DNA of 64,000 bases from Spirosoma aerolatum (GCF_002056795.1 NZ_CP020104.1:2987001-3051000); one strand, 5' to 3'; positions 35,201-44,000 are shown, counted from the first letter of the stretch. Made by a program: numbers and translations. The notes: generated by a model not told the origin, from the sequence alone.

Positions 35201-37471
35201 TTATGAGTCGAAGCGAATGACCTCAAACACGCCCGGAACCCGCTCTAGTTTGCGCATCAGGGTTTCAAGGTGTTCGGTATCATGAACGTAGAGTTTGATA
35301 TTCCCTTCGAAAATACCGTCTTTGGAGTCGATGGCTACCGAGCGCATGTTGATATGCAACTCGTTACTAATCACGCGGGTTACGTCGTTGATGAGCCCTA
35401 CCCGGTCGGTTCCGGTAATGCGTAACCCAGCCAGAAACGCCAGTTCTTTTTGACTAGTCCACTTCGCCTTGATGATCCGATTACCGTGATTCGACATCAG
35501 TTCGACGGCATTGGGGCAGGTAACCCGGTGAATTTTAATGCCTTCGTTGATGGTCACAAAGCCAAACACATCGTCGCCCGAGATTGGATTACAGCATTTG
35601 GCCAGCGTGTAATCGATGCGGTCCATGTCTTCGCCAATAAGCAGCATGTCGGCATCCGCCCGTTCGCCGTGGATTTTCTTCAGTTCCTTAACGAATGCCT
35701 TGGCATCAGGCAGGGCGTCGGTATTCAGCTTATTGGCCCGATTTTCTTTGGCTTCTTTATCGGCCTTGAATTTTTTAAGCTCAGCAACGTCAATATGCCC
35801 TTTACCGACCCGGTAGAAGAAGTCATCGGTTGTTTTCGAGCCAAAATAGGCCCGTAACTGATTAATGACCTCGTTGGTCATTTCCAGTTTTAACAGACGA
35901 AGCTTCTTGTTGACCATTTCCCGGCCATCCGTCACATATCGTTTGTTATCCTCCTTAATTAAGTCCTTAATTTTGGTCTTGGCTTTTGAGGTAACCACAA
36001 ACCGCAGCCAGTCTTCATTCGGCTTCTGTCGGTTTGAGGTAATCACTTCGACCTGGTCACCATTTTGTAGGACGTAACTTAGTGGAACGAGGGTATTATT
36101 GACTTTGGCCGCCATACAACGGGCCCCAATCTGGGTGTGAATACTGAAAGCAAAGTCGAGAGCTGTAGCTCCGCGTTGCAATACCTGTAGTTCACCTTTA
36201 GGCGTAAAAACAAAGACTTCTTCGCTGTACAGATTGCTTCTGAAATCGTCGACGAATTCGATCGCGGCTTTTTTACCATCGCTACCTGCCGACTCGATCA
36301 TATCGCGCACCTGACTGATCCAGGCTTCGATACCCGCGCCGGTTTGGGTGTCGTTGCCTTTGTATTTCCAGTGGGCAGCATAGCCTTTCTCGGCAATTTC
36401 GTTCATCCGTTCGGTTCGAATCTGAACCTCTACCCACTGCCCCTGCTTGCTCATTACGGTCGTATGCAGCGATTCATACCCATTGGCGCGTGGGGTACTG
36501 ATCCAGTCTTTCAGCCGGTCGGGGTTGGGTTTGTAGTGGTCGGTAACGATCGAATAGGCTCGCCAGCAGGCGGCTTTTTCTTCGTCGGGAGGTACGTTCA
36601 GAATAATCCGAACCGCAAACAGATCGTAGATCTCCTCAAAGGGCTTTTTCGACTTATTCAGCTTGTTCCAGATCGAATAAATGGACTTGGGCCTACCTTT
36701 AACCACGTATTTAAGTCCCGTTTCGGCCAGGTCTTTCTCGATTGGTTCAATAAAACGGCCAATAAATCGATCGCGGGCTAGCCGGGTTTCACGTAATTTC
36801 CGGGCAATATCTTTATAGGCATCTGGCTCAACGTGTTTCAGATACAGATCTTCCAGTTCCGACTTGATCGTATATAAACCCAGGCGGTGGGCGAGGGGGG
36901 CGTATATATAAATCGTTTCCGACGCAATCTTCAACTGCTTATCGCGGGGCATCGAGTCCAGCGTTCGCATATTGTGCAGTCGGTCGGCCAATTTGATCAG
37001 AATAACCCGAACATCGTCGGACAACGTCAGCAGCATTTTTCGGAAATTTTCAGCCTGCTGCGACGTGCCGTATTCAAAATACCCCGAAATCTTGGTTAAG
37101 CCGTCGATAATGCGGGCTACTTTCGGGCCAAACGCCCGGTCGATATCGGCAATAGTAGTATCTGTATCTTCAACGACATCGTGAAGGAGTGCAGCTACAA
37201 TACTGGTTGTACCCAGCCCAATTTCCTCAACAGCAATCTGGGCTACTGCTAGAGGATGATAGATGTAGGGCTCACCTGAGCGCCGACGCATGTTTTTATG
37301 GGCTTCGGCCGACGTGTTAAACGCTTTTTTGATCAGCTTGGCGTCGTCGCCTTTGAGCATGGGTTTTGCGGCACGCAACAATCGACGGTAACGCTTCAGG
37401 ATTTCCTGGCGTTCCAGTTCCAGATCAATTACAGGCTCTGGGCTGGGTCGATGCTCGATTGCATTAGTCAT
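35201..37471 (-). CDS. Bifunctional (p)ppGpp synthetase/hydrolase (RelA/SpoT homologue)
   Basis: 756 aa, full-length Rsh. The N-terminal HD hydrolase domain has YHPLAVAQIAVEE and ALLHDVVEDTD (metal-binding HD and ED). The synthetase domain has GRPKSIYSIWNKL and YDLFAVRII, with ANGYESLHTTV. A TGS domain (EEVFVFTPKGELQVL) and a C-terminal ACT domain follow. It makes and degrades the stringent-response alarmone. The intact HD-ED motif supports hydrolase activity, as expected for a sole Rsh. It is leftward and divergent from the tRNA-Leu/tig region. Confidence 0.97.
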   Translation of the reverse strand: MTNAIEHRPSPEPVIDLELERQEILKRYRRLLRAAKPMLKGDDAKLIKKAFNTSAEAHKNMRRRSGEPYIYHPLAVAQIAVEEIGLGTTSIVAALLHDVVEDTDTTIADIDRAFGPKVARIIDGLTKISGYFEYGTSQQAENFRKMLLTLSDDVRVILIKLADRLHNMRTLDSMPRDKQLKIASETIYIYAPLAHRLGLYTIKSELEDLYLKHVEPDAYKDIARKLRETRLARDRFIGRFIEPIEKDLAETGLKYVVKGRPKSIYSIWNKLNKSKKPFEEIYDLFAVRIILNVPPDEEKAACWRAYSIVTDHYKPNPDRLKDWISTPRANGYESLHTTVMSKQGQWVEVQIRTERMNEIAEKGYAAHWKYKGNDTQTGAGIEAWISQVRDMIESAGSDGKKAAIEFVDDFRSNLYSEEVFVFTPKGELQVLQRGATALDFAFSIHTQIGARCMAAKVNNTLVPLSYVLQNGDQVEVITSNRQKPNEDWLRFVVTSKAKTKIKDLIKEDNKRYVTDGREMVNKKLRLLKLEMTNEVINQLRAYFGSKTTDDFFYRVGKGHIDVAELKKFKADKEAKENRANKLNTDALPDAKAFVKELKKIHGERADADMLLIGEDMDRIDYTLAKCCNPISGDDVFGFVTINEGIKIHRVTCPNAVELMSNHGNRIIKAKWTSQKELAFLAGLRITGTDRVGLINDVTRVISNELHINMRSVAIDSKDGIFEGNIKLYVHDTEHLETLMRKLERVPGVFEVIRFDS

Positions 37472-37586
37472 AAATGGCTTCGTTGTAGGTAATGGCCTTG
37501 AGGTTGTACTCGTACTACCAAGATAACAAAATATTCATCGAAAAATGGGCCAGTATTAACTAAAAATAAAACCTTCTGTGAATTGA

Positions 37587-37617
37587 TTTGGTCTATTGAT
37601 TTTTTTTGCTACCTTTG
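37587..37617 (+). promoter_or_regulatory. Consensus Bacteroidota promoter for tRNA-Leu
   Basis: TTTG (37587-37590), a 19-nt spacer and TACCTTTG (37610-37617) form an exact -33/-7 pair. Transcription should start near 37624, giving a leader of about 80 nt before the tRNA. That leader holds a heptamer inverted repeat. Confidence 0.85.
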
Positions 37618-37633
37618 CAGTCCCAAAAACAAC

Positions 37634-37700
37634 ACATAATGTGAAATGCGAAATGAATATTGGCTTTAATAAGCCCATTCATTTAACATTATCCATTAAC
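37634..37700. repeat. Inverted array of 7-bp nnnnATG units in the tRNA leader
   Basis: On the left, ATG recurs every 7 nt (37639, 37646, 37653, then TTG at 37660). On the right, CAT recurs every 7 nt (37680, 37687, 37694). GGCTT (37662-37666) pairs with AAGCC (37671-37675) at the tip. A 7-nt indel separates the arms' alignment. Confidence 0.75.
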
Positions 37701-37705
37701 TACCA

Positions 37706-37787
37706 GCGGGCGTGGCGAAATTGGTAGACGTGCCAGACTTAGGATCTGGTGCCGCAAGGCATGGGGGTTCGAGTCCCTCCGCCCGTA
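37706..37787 (+). tRNA. tRNA-Leu (anticodon UAG)
   Basis: 82 nt, class II. The acceptor stem is GCGGGCG with CGCCCGT (one G-U pair), with discriminator A. The D-arm contains TTGGTAGACG. The anticodon stem is CCAGA/TCTGG around the loop CTTAGGA, giving UAG. The long variable arm is TGCCGCAAGGCAT and the T-arm carries GGTTCGAGTCC. CCA is not encoded. An octamer hairpin starts 4 nt after its end. Confidence 0.96.
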
Positions 37788-37790
37788 CTA

Positions 37791-37870
37791 TAAAAGCGAA
37801 AGAGTGAAAGAGCGAAAGAGCGTTTGTCTAAACAATTCACTCTTTCGCTTTTTCACTCTTTCGCTCTTTA
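37791..37870. repeat. Inverted array of 8-bp GAGYGAAA units (copy 3)
   Basis: The left arm (37791-37820) contains AGCGAAA, GAGTGAAA and GAGCGAAA in tandem. The right arm (37838-37870) carries the complementary units with one internal mismatch and an end indel. It fills the space between tRNA-Leu and tig, ending 19 bp before the GTG start. Confidence 0.92.
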
Positions 37871-37889
37871 CTTTTAAACCGACATACCC

Positions 37890-39251
37890 GTGGATATTAC
37901 GCTCGAAAAAGCCAGCGACACCAACGCTTCACTCAAGATTACGCTAACCCCTGCTGATTATAAACCCGAAGTGGATAAGAAACTGAAAGACTATGGTCGG
38001 AAAGTTCAACTTAAAGGATTTCGTCCTGGACACGTACCCGCTTCGCTCGTACAAAAGATGTATGGGAAAAGCATTCTGGTCGATGAAATCAACTCGATGC
38101 TGAGCAAAACCGTTAGCCAGTACATCCGCGACAATAAGTTACAGGTAGTTGGTGACCCGGTTCCAAATCGGGAAGAGGCTGATGCCATTGATTGGGATAA
38201 TCAGACGGATTTTGCGTTCAGCTACACGCTGGGGCTGGCTTCGGAGTTCGATATTGATTTCAACGATTTACCAAGTGTACCGCAGTATGAAATTCAGGCT
38301 GGTGATGCCGAAATCAATTCAACCATTGCTGAGTTGCAGCAGCGTTTCCACACCCATTCGCATGGCGAGGAAGTAGCTGATGGCGACACGATTTATGGTG
38401 AATTGAATCAGGTATCGGCACCGGAAGGCGCTACAGGTTTCTCGGCGAAAACTGCTTTTCCGATGGCCAAAATGGCCGATGATGCTAAAGGGCAGTTTAT
38501 CGGTAAGAAAAAAGGAGACGTCGTTACGTTTGTACTAGAGCAGGCGTTTCCGGATGAGAAAGCCCGGGCCAATGCGACGGGGGCTAAAGCGGAGGAAGTT
38601 GCTAATCTGACCGGTGAGTTTACCTTCGCTATCGACGATATTACCCGTCATGAGCCTGCTGAACTAAATCAGGAGCTTTTCGATAAGGTGCTGGGTGCTG
38701 GTGCTGTAGAAGACGAAGAGCAATTCCGGGCTAAAGTGGCTGAAATCATCCAGAGCAATTACGCCCGTGAGACGGCTCAGTTGCTGCGTCTGGATATTGA
38801 GAAAACCCTGCTCGACAGTACACCTATTTTGCTGCCTGATGAGTTCCTGAAAAACTGGCTGATGGAAGTGAATGAAGGCAAGTTTACTCCTGAGCAAATT
38901 GATGAACAGTATGACGATTTCACCAAATCGGTGAAGCTGCAGCTTATTAAAAACAAAATTGCCGACAAAGCCGACATCAAAGTTGATTTTGAAGAGGTAA
39001 TGGAAGCGACTCGTCGGATGGTGCGCGAACAGTTTGGCTTTGCCAGTTCAGAAGATGCCGAGATGAATCAGACCATCGATCGCATTGCCCGCAACTACCT
39101 GATGGATGAAAAAAATAACGGTCAGAACTACACCAGTACCTTCAACCAGGTGTACGACGACAAAGTGATCGACTATGCTAAAACGCAGCTGACCCTGACA
39201 ACTCAGGAAGTCACTGTTGATGAATTTAAAGCGTTGGTTGAAAACCGCTAG
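37890..39251 (+). CDS. tig: Trigger factor (ribosome-associated chaperone)
   Basis: 453 aa, GTG start. The N-terminal ribosome-binding domain shows the signature region GRKVQLKGFRPGHVPASLVQ. A PPIase-like domain follows (DGDTIYGELNQ to about residue 255), then the helical C-terminal chaperone domain (about 265-453). It catches nascent chains at the ribosome exit. The start is set by homology: the frame begins DITLEKASD, like other Bacteroidota trigger factors, and no ATG is near. A U-tailed terminator follows. Confidence 0.96.
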   Translation: MDITLEKASDTNASLKITLTPADYKPEVDKKLKDYGRKVQLKGFRPGHVPASLVQKMYGKSILVDEINSMLSKTVSQYIRDNKLQVVGDPVPNREEADAIDWDNQTDFAFSYTLGLASEFDIDFNDLPSVPQYEIQAGDAEINSTIAELQQRFHTHSHGEEVADGDTIYGELNQVSAPEGATGFSAKTAFPMAKMADDAKGQFIGKKKGDVVTFVLEQAFPDEKARANATGAKAEEVANLTGEFTFAIDDITRHEPAELNQELFDKVLGAGAVEDEEQFRAKVAEIIQSNYARETAQLLRLDIEKTLLDSTPILLPDEFLKNWLMEVNEGKFTPEQIDEQYDDFTKSVKLQLIKNKIADKADIKVDFEEVMEATRRMVREQFGFASSEDAEMNQTIDRIARNYLMDEKNNGQNYTSTFNQVYDDKVIDYAKTQLTLTTQEVTVDEFKALVENR

Positions 39252-39273
39252 TTGAGTGAAAAGACTGCTTCAG

Positions 39274-39306
39274 AAGCGCCCTGGCCATAGGTTGGGGCGC
39301 TTTTTT
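39274..39306 (+). terminator. Rho-independent terminator of tig
   Basis: A G+C-rich stem (GCGCCC with GGGGCGC, 12-nt loop region) is followed directly by TTTTTT at 39301-39306. It lies about 25 bp after the tig stop. Confidence 0.85.
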
Positions 39307-39372
39307 GTTGGATGATGGAGGAGGCCTGATAGCTAAACAGATTAACCGTATCGGTTTTATAACCTGAATATG

Positions 39373-39397
39373 TAGTTGTAAAACTATTTTTGTAGTT
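39373..39397 (+). promoter_or_regulatory. TAGTT/AACTA alternating dyads over a -7 element
   Basis: TAGTT (39373), AACTA (39382) and TAGTT (39393) give two overlapping palindromes. TATTTTTG (39385-39392), a TAnnTTTG match, lies inside the second. It is about 80 bp upstream of the gene at 39473. The layout looks like a repressor site over a promoter. Confidence 0.4.
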
Positions 39398-39472
39398 TTA
39401 TTTTGACCCAACTATATATATAACTATACTCATGGCGTTTTTAAGGTGTGTTTCACCTAAATAAATTGACCA

Positions 39473-39907
39473 ATGCGTACCGTATGCTTATTTGCCTTTA
39501 TTCTGGCCATAATCTCAAGGATCGCGTTAGCGCAACCTCTGTTTCAGGAACCGGACTACACGGTATCGATCATTGCGGATGGTAAGCCTGTTGATCTAAA
39601 AGAAGGAATTGCTGCGATTACACAAACCATTCAACTGCAAGGGAAACTGACTAAAGAAAGTAAAGCGCAGTTTCCTCAACTTCATTCCGATGTTCTGATT
39701 GAACGGGTCATGATCAGTTTAGTAAGAGGAACCCAACGGATTGATTATCTGAACTGGACTGGTGACGAGTCATTAATAAAGCTATCCACTCAGGCACAGG
39801 CAGGAGATCGCTACGTGATGCAGTTTGAAAAGGTAAACGTGCAGACTAAGCAGGGAACAATGAATCCATTAACCAAGGCGGTCATTTACTCTGTCTCACT
39901 GTATTGA
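39473..39907 (+). CDS. Small secreted protein of unknown function
   Basis: 144 aa. A clear Sec signal peptide (about 1-20, ending ALAQ) is followed by a beta-rich domain with no recognised family. Features seen: YTVSIIADGKPVDLKEGI, IERVMISLVRGTQRIDYL and a C-terminal TKAVIYSVSLY. The last strand (VQTKQGTMNPLTKAVIY) looks like a surface-exposed beta hairpin. It has its own putative promoter and ends at a strong bidirectional terminator. No neighbours suggest a role. Confidence 0.75.
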   Translation: MRTVCLFAFILAIISRIALAQPLFQEPDYTVSIIADGKPVDLKEGIAAITQTIQLQGKLTKESKAQFPQLHSDVLIERVMISLVRGTQRIDYLNWTGDESLIKLSTQAQAGDRYVMQFEKVNVQTKQGTMNPLTKAVIYSVSLY

Positions 39908-39910
39908 TTG

Positions 39911-39976
39911 TTTTTCTCTACAAATAGAAAAGGCTGCCCACTTAGTTGAGCAGCCTTTTCTATTTGTAGAGAAAAA
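39911..39976. terminator. Perfect 27-bp bidirectional terminator
   Basis: Arms 39911-39937 and 39950-39976 are exact complements (core AGAAAAGGCTGC) with a 12-nt loop. Each strand reads A-rich stem, GC core, then T-rich stem ending in TTTTT. It lies between the stops of two convergent genes, so it can end both transcripts. Confidence 0.9.
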
Positions 39977-39979
39977 TAC

Positions 39980-41011
39980 CTATTGGTACTGGATGTACAT
40001 CGGTTTTGGGGTAAGGGCCAGCACTTCTTCGGGAGTCATGATACGCGAGCCAGGCTTGCGGAAATCATTATCATAGAATAGTTTGAATCCTGTGTATTGA
40101 ACTGGCTCTTTCTGGATGTAGTCGTGGTAAGAGTCTTTTTTCAATACGGGAGGGCCCCAGCCGTCCATATCCATAACGATTTGTACGTTTGGATCGAGTT
40201 TAATGTTTTTGTAGTTCTTAATCATGCCCTGTGTAAAGCGGTGAACGACCAGTACTTTGGGAGGCAGATTGTTTTCTTTCACAATCTTGCTCAGAAACTG
40301 AACGGCCTGGTTTACATCGGCGGCATCGTAGCTACCAATTTTAGTGCCAGGCTTATGGCCCGTTACCATCGAAAACTCAGGGTCTATACCGAGGTGGACG
40401 AAGGGTAATTTGAGGTATTTTGTAAGGTATTCCATTTCGCCACCCAGCGGTGCGTGGCCACGCTGAATATCGAGGAAGACGATGGCTTTGTGCTCATTCC
40501 CCCACTTGATGACTTTTTTGATGGTTTTGTCCGACATTCGAAGCCGATAACCGCCATCTTTTCCTGGAGCACCCTGGGCTGAGATCGCCACCAGATGCAA
40601 TGCAGGCTGGATGGGTGTAGCCGGGTCGGCTTTTTGCCAGTTGGCAATTTCCTTATCAAGTCGTTGGAGCATTTCTTCCTTTTCATACTTACCCAGTATG
40701 CCCATTTTCTTGGAATGTGGGTTACCGTAGTAAGCGAAAATGCGTTTGCCCGGCAGTATAGCGCCCGTCGGGGCGTAGGTCAGCGAGTCGAGCGTTGGAT
40801 CGCCTGTGTTAGCCTTGCCAGTTGTGGCAACAGGTTCAGGTGCTGGCGTTTTCGATGAATCGGCAACGGGTTTGGCAGACGCTTCGGCCGTGAGTTTTCC
40901 GGTGTGGGAGGACTCTTCTTTTGAAGAAGACGTGCAGTTGGAAAGCGAATAGAGAGCCAGCAGAGAGAGCGCGGCCAAGGAGAAACGCATACTGTGAAAT
41001 GAGTTTGACAA
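39980..41011 (-). CDS. Uncharacterised lipoprotein, possible TIM-barrel hydrolase
   Basis: 343 aa. The signal peptide ends in a lipobox (SLSNC), followed by a Ser/Thr/Ala/Pro-rich linker to about residue 75. The globular domain begins RIFAYYGNPHSKKMG. It contains alternating beta-alpha segments with acidic tips: AIVFLDIQRGHAPLGGE, VHLGIDPEFSM, IVMDMDGWGPP and KLFYDNDFR. This pattern resembles a glycosidase-type (beta/alpha)8 barrel, but no family is recognised. It is monocistronic and leftward. Confidence 0.72.
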   Translation of the reverse strand: MSNSFHSMRFSLAALSLLALYSLSNCTSSSKEESSHTGKLTAEASAKPVADSSKTPAPEPVATTGKANTGDPTLDSLTYAPTGAILPGKRIFAYYGNPHSKKMGILGKYEKEEMLQRLDKEIANWQKADPATPIQPALHLVAISAQGAPGKDGGYRLRMSDKTIKKVIKWGNEHKAIVFLDIQRGHAPLGGEMEYLTKYLKLPFVHLGIDPEFSMVTGHKPGTKIGSYDAADVNQAVQFLSKIVKENNLPPKVLVVHRFTQGMIKNYKNIKLDPNVQIVMDMDGWGPPVLKKDSYHDYIQKEPVQYTGFKLFYDNDFRKPGSRIMTPEEVLALTPKPMYIQYQ

Positions 41012-41155
41012 TTGTTTTTTAATTAGGTGGGCAACCCCTGGCTTTATCAGTAATAACCCTATTTCTGGGATTGGAGCAATAACCTTGCCGACAGCATGTA
41101 ACCGCTGTAGTAGAACCTACCCTACAGTGCAAGTATAATTCCTATTTGTAACTTT

Positions 41156-41776
41156 TCAAAGCACTAATTCGCCTAAGCCTTGCCGTACAATAGAAAACTC
41201 ATCGTTCGTGACATCGACAATAGTAGAAGGGATGTTGCCGCCATAGCCCCCGTCGATTACGATATCCACCTGGTGCTGAAATTTCTCGAAGATTAGCTCC
41301 GGGTCGGTTGAATACTCAATAATTTCATCTTCATCCCGGATCGACGTGGTAATGATCGGATTACCCAACTCATGAACGATCTGCCGGGGAATGTCATTGT
41401 CAGGAACGCGAATACCTACGGTTTTCTTATTGGTATTCAGTAGCTTAGGTACTTGGTTGGTTGCCTGAAGTATGAATGTAAAGGGTCCTGGGAGTAGACT
41501 CTTCATCAATTTAAAGGCCTGATTACTCACGCGAGCATAGTCGGCAATGTGACTCAGGTCATAGCAGATAAACGAGAAATCATTTTTGGTCGGCTTTATG
41601 CCTTTGATACGGGCAACTCGCTCAACAGCCCGTGCATTATGGATGTCGCAACCCATACCGTAAATGGTATCGGTTGGGTAAATAATGACGGCTCCATCGC
41701 GAAGTGCGTTCACGATATGCGCAATCCGACGGGGATCAGGGTTTTTCGGATAAAGCTTGATGAATTCAGCAGACAT
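41156..41776 (-). CDS. Sua5/YciO/YrdC-family protein (threonylcarbamoyl-AMP synthase-like)
   Basis: 206 aa, YrdC-like fold alone (no Sua5 C-terminal domain). Seen: [20 protein letters not shown] (substrate-binding loop), [41 protein letters not shown] and PIITTSI. Family members form threonylcarbamoyl-AMP for t6A tRNA modification; YciO-type paralogues act less specifically. The KGIKPTK variation points toward the YciO branch. It is followed by the GT2 gene upstream on the same strand at 15 bp from that gene's end. Confidence 0.9.
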   Translation of the reverse strand: MSAEFIKLYPKNPDPRRIAHIVNALRDGAVIIYPTDTIYGMGCDIHNARAVERVARIKGIKPTKNDFSFICYDLSHIADYARVSNQAFKLMKSLLPGPFTFILQATNQVPKLLNTNKKTVGIRVPDNDIPRQIVHELGNPIITTSIRDEDEIIEYSTDPELIFEKFQHQVDIVIDGGYGGNIPSTIVDVTNDEFSIVRQGLGELVL

Positions 41777-41791
41777 AGCTAAAACGGTTAA

Positions 41792-42817
41792 CTATACATC
41801 AGTAACCATAAACGTCCTAAACGGGTTTCGCCAATACCGATGATACAAACGGTAAATGTAGTTGATAGGCAGATGATAGTAAGAAAAAGCAGCTATAGAT
41901 CGGGTCAATATAGGCGGTTGTTTAATCTGTTTTAGCAGGCTATAGAATTGGTGAACCAGCGTAAACTGCTCGGTATAAAAGGCTTTTCGGATAAACGTAT
42001 TGAGTCGGCCAGCCAATGCATCGAACTCATCCGTAGTCTGACATAGCTCGAATGCTTTCTGGCAGACGATCAGTGTAGAAGGCAATAATTGATTGTGACG
42101 TTGCAGGATCTGGCTGGATAACGAATCGGGTAATTGTCGTTTCAGAGTCAATACCTCGTCGAGGTACGCGTAGTGACAGAACCGTGATGAACGAACCCAG
42201 AAATCAAAATCTTCATAGCTCAATGCTTCGTCGTAACCGACCAACCTATCGAATACAGAACGGCGAATTAGCATGGTAGGTGTACAGATGAAATAACTAG
42301 CCAAAACAGCCTCGAATACATCTCCAGTTGGCACCTGCACGGTTGTATGTCCCAGGCTGTCAACCGGATAATGCACGCCGATTCGTTTACCCGCTGCATC
42401 GATAAAGGCTGCATTGGAAAATACCACCCCGTAAGAATCGGGTAATTGCTCGAATAAGGCAACCTGTTTAGCCACCCGATCAGGCAACAGCACATCATCG
42501 GCTGCGAAATCAATAATATAACTCCCTTTGGCAGTCGCCAGCCCCTGGTTGAAGGCTCGGTTCAGGCCCAGATTGGTGCTGTTTTTTATGGATCGTACAG
42601 ATGGGTACTGCTCAATAAACGAACAGATTTGTTCATCAGAACCATCGATACTTCCGTTATCAATAATAATTAATTCAATAAAGGGATAAGTTTGATCAAT
42701 AACCGATTGCAGGGCTTGCCTAACGTAATTCCGATGATTGTAGCAGATGCAAATGACCGTTACCCAGGTAGGTATGTGTGGAACAGGTAAATTTTTTTGC
42801 CACAAATTGCTCGGCAT
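41792..42817 (-). CDS. Family 2 glycosyltransferase
   Basis: About 341 aa. The GT-A nucleotide-sugar domain starts WVTVICICYNHRNYVRQALQ, with LIIIDNGSIDGSDEQI and the DxD-like DFAADDVLLPDR. An acceptor-site ED follows in LSYEDFDFWVR. No transmembrane helices. It probably adds a sugar in surface polysaccharide or glycan synthesis, although no other polysaccharide genes are adjacent. An upstream ATG at 42874 adds 19 residues of poor coding character, so MPSNLWQK is preferred. Confidence 0.88.
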   Translation of the reverse strand: MPSNLWQKNLPVPHIPTWVTVICICYNHRNYVRQALQSVIDQTYPFIELIIIDNGSIDGSDEQICSFIEQYPSVRSIKNSTNLGLNRAFNQGLATAKGSYIIDFAADDVLLPDRVAKQVALFEQLPDSYGVVFSNAAFIDAAGKRIGVHYPVDSLGHTTVQVPTGDVFEAVLASYFICTPTMLIRRSVFDRLVGYDEALSYEDFDFWVRSSRFCHYAYLDEVLTLKRQLPDSLSSQILQRHNQLLPSTLIVCQKAFELCQTTDEFDALAGRLNTFIRKAFYTEQFTLVHQFYSLLKQIKQPPILTRSIAAFSYYHLPINYIYRLYHRYWRNPFRTFMVTDV

Positions 42818-43024
42818 GGAAACTATTGACAGTGAGCGGATACTATACAGACGACGAACGATTACATCGGTCATTTTCCCAATTTAGCCCACTGTTAAAT
42901 CGCTTATTTTGGATGGAGCGGAAGATTGGCACGCTTTTCGCGATTTCGTAATACGAACACGTGACCCCCGTGCCAGTTTTGGCGCCAGGAAAGCGTGTGC
43001 TTTTACATTTATGGGTTAGGTTTT

Positions 43025-43060
43025 ACAAACGTCACCTCAAGTGTTCGAGGTGGCGTTTGT
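43025..43060. terminator. Hairpin overlapping the end of the YihY gene
   Basis: ACAAACGTCACCTC (43025-43038) pairs with GAGGTGGCGTTTGT (43047-43060) with one G-U wobble and an 8-nt loop. On the + strand it is followed by TGTTTT; leftward there is no U-run. The leftward gene's last four codons lie in it. Confidence 0.6.
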
Positions 43061-43990
43061 TGTTTTAGCAGCTACGCTCGGGTGTGGGTCACCCTCAAGA
43101 TTATAGAGTGCCACATTCATTTCAAACCCTAAAATAAGCACCAGCGAAATCAGGTTGATCCAGATCATCAGGGCAATCAGCGTTCCAATCGACCCATATA
43201 GTTTGTTGTAAGACCCAAAGTTGGCAACATAGAAGGAGAAGCCGAGCGTGATCAGAACGATAAGTACCGAAGCGGTAACAGCGCCTGGCAAAATAAACAG
43301 CCACTTCATGTTCACGTTTGGGCCGAATCGGTATATCACCGAAATGGAACCCACAAATACCGCAAACACAATCAGATACCGCCCAATCGTGAGCAGATTA
43401 ACGAACACGACGTTGTTAAAAAAGCCAAAATGAAGCAGATAGTCGCTCACAATCCCACCAATGATCAGAACGACTACGGCTAAAATCAGCGCAAATGCCA
43501 GGGTAAACGTTAACCCCACAGCTATGGCTCGAATTTTGAGGAAGCTACGGCGCTCTGCCGAATGATAGGATGAGTTGAATGCCTGCATCAAAGCAACCAG
43601 CCCACTGGTAGCTGAATAGAGCGCCAGAACGAAGCCTAATGATAGGACACCACTGCGCGGCCGATTGATAATATCCCGTATCGTTGTATCGACTGTACTG
43701 AAGGTGTCGCCTGGTAAAACCCGTTGCAAAAAGCCCATCACCTGTTCTTCAAGATCAGGAATCGGGATATAGGGTATGAGTGTGAAAAAGAAAATGATCG
43801 TCGGGAAAACAGCCAGAATCAGACTGTACGATACCGAAGCGGCCCGTTCGCTGGTATCATTGTCAATAATTTGGGTGGCCATTCGCTTCAAAAACGAATA
43901 CCAGGTGCTTTTGGAATTGAATGGGTGGTGCGCCTGTAACCAGGCCTTTGCCCTGCCCAACGCCTTGAAGCCGAATAGTTTATCGAACAT
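43037..43990 (-). CDS. YihY/BrkB-family inner-membrane protein
   Basis: 317 aa with about six membrane helices. Family features: ERAASVSYSLILAVFPTIIFF (TM1 with the Ala-Ala-Ser-Tyr/Ser motif), LYSATSGLVALMQAFNSSY, FGPNVNMKWLFILPGAV and the late helix YGSIGTLIALMIWINLISLV. The family was once called RNase BN in error; its function is not settled. The C-terminal codons run into a hairpin. It is leftward and monocistronic, with a repeat-bearing gap upstream. Confidence 0.92.
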   Translation of the reverse strand: MFDKLFGFKALGRAKAWLQAHHPFNSKSTWYSFLKRMATQIIDNDTSERAASVSYSLILAVFPTIIFFFTLIPYIPIPDLEEQVMGFLQRVLPGDTFSTVDTTIRDIINRPRSGVLSLGFVLALYSATSGLVALMQAFNSSYHSAERRSFLKIRAIAVGLTFTLAFALILAVVVLIIGGIVSDYLLHFGFFNNVVFVNLLTIGRYLIVFAVFVGSISVIYRFGPNVNMKWLFILPGAVTASVLIVLITLGFSFYVANFGSYNKLYGSIGTLIALMIWINLISLVLILGFEMNVALYNLEGDPHPSVAAKTTNATSNT

Positions 43991-44000
43991 ATTGCAAACG

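Noticed and set aside
36344..36781. 145-codon rightward frame
   Set aside because: It lies antisense within the Rsh synthetase region and has no signal or domain.
5904..37870. The short repeat arrays as CRISPR
   Set aside because: Units are 7-8 bp with no spacers, arranged as inverted arms, and no cas gene is present.
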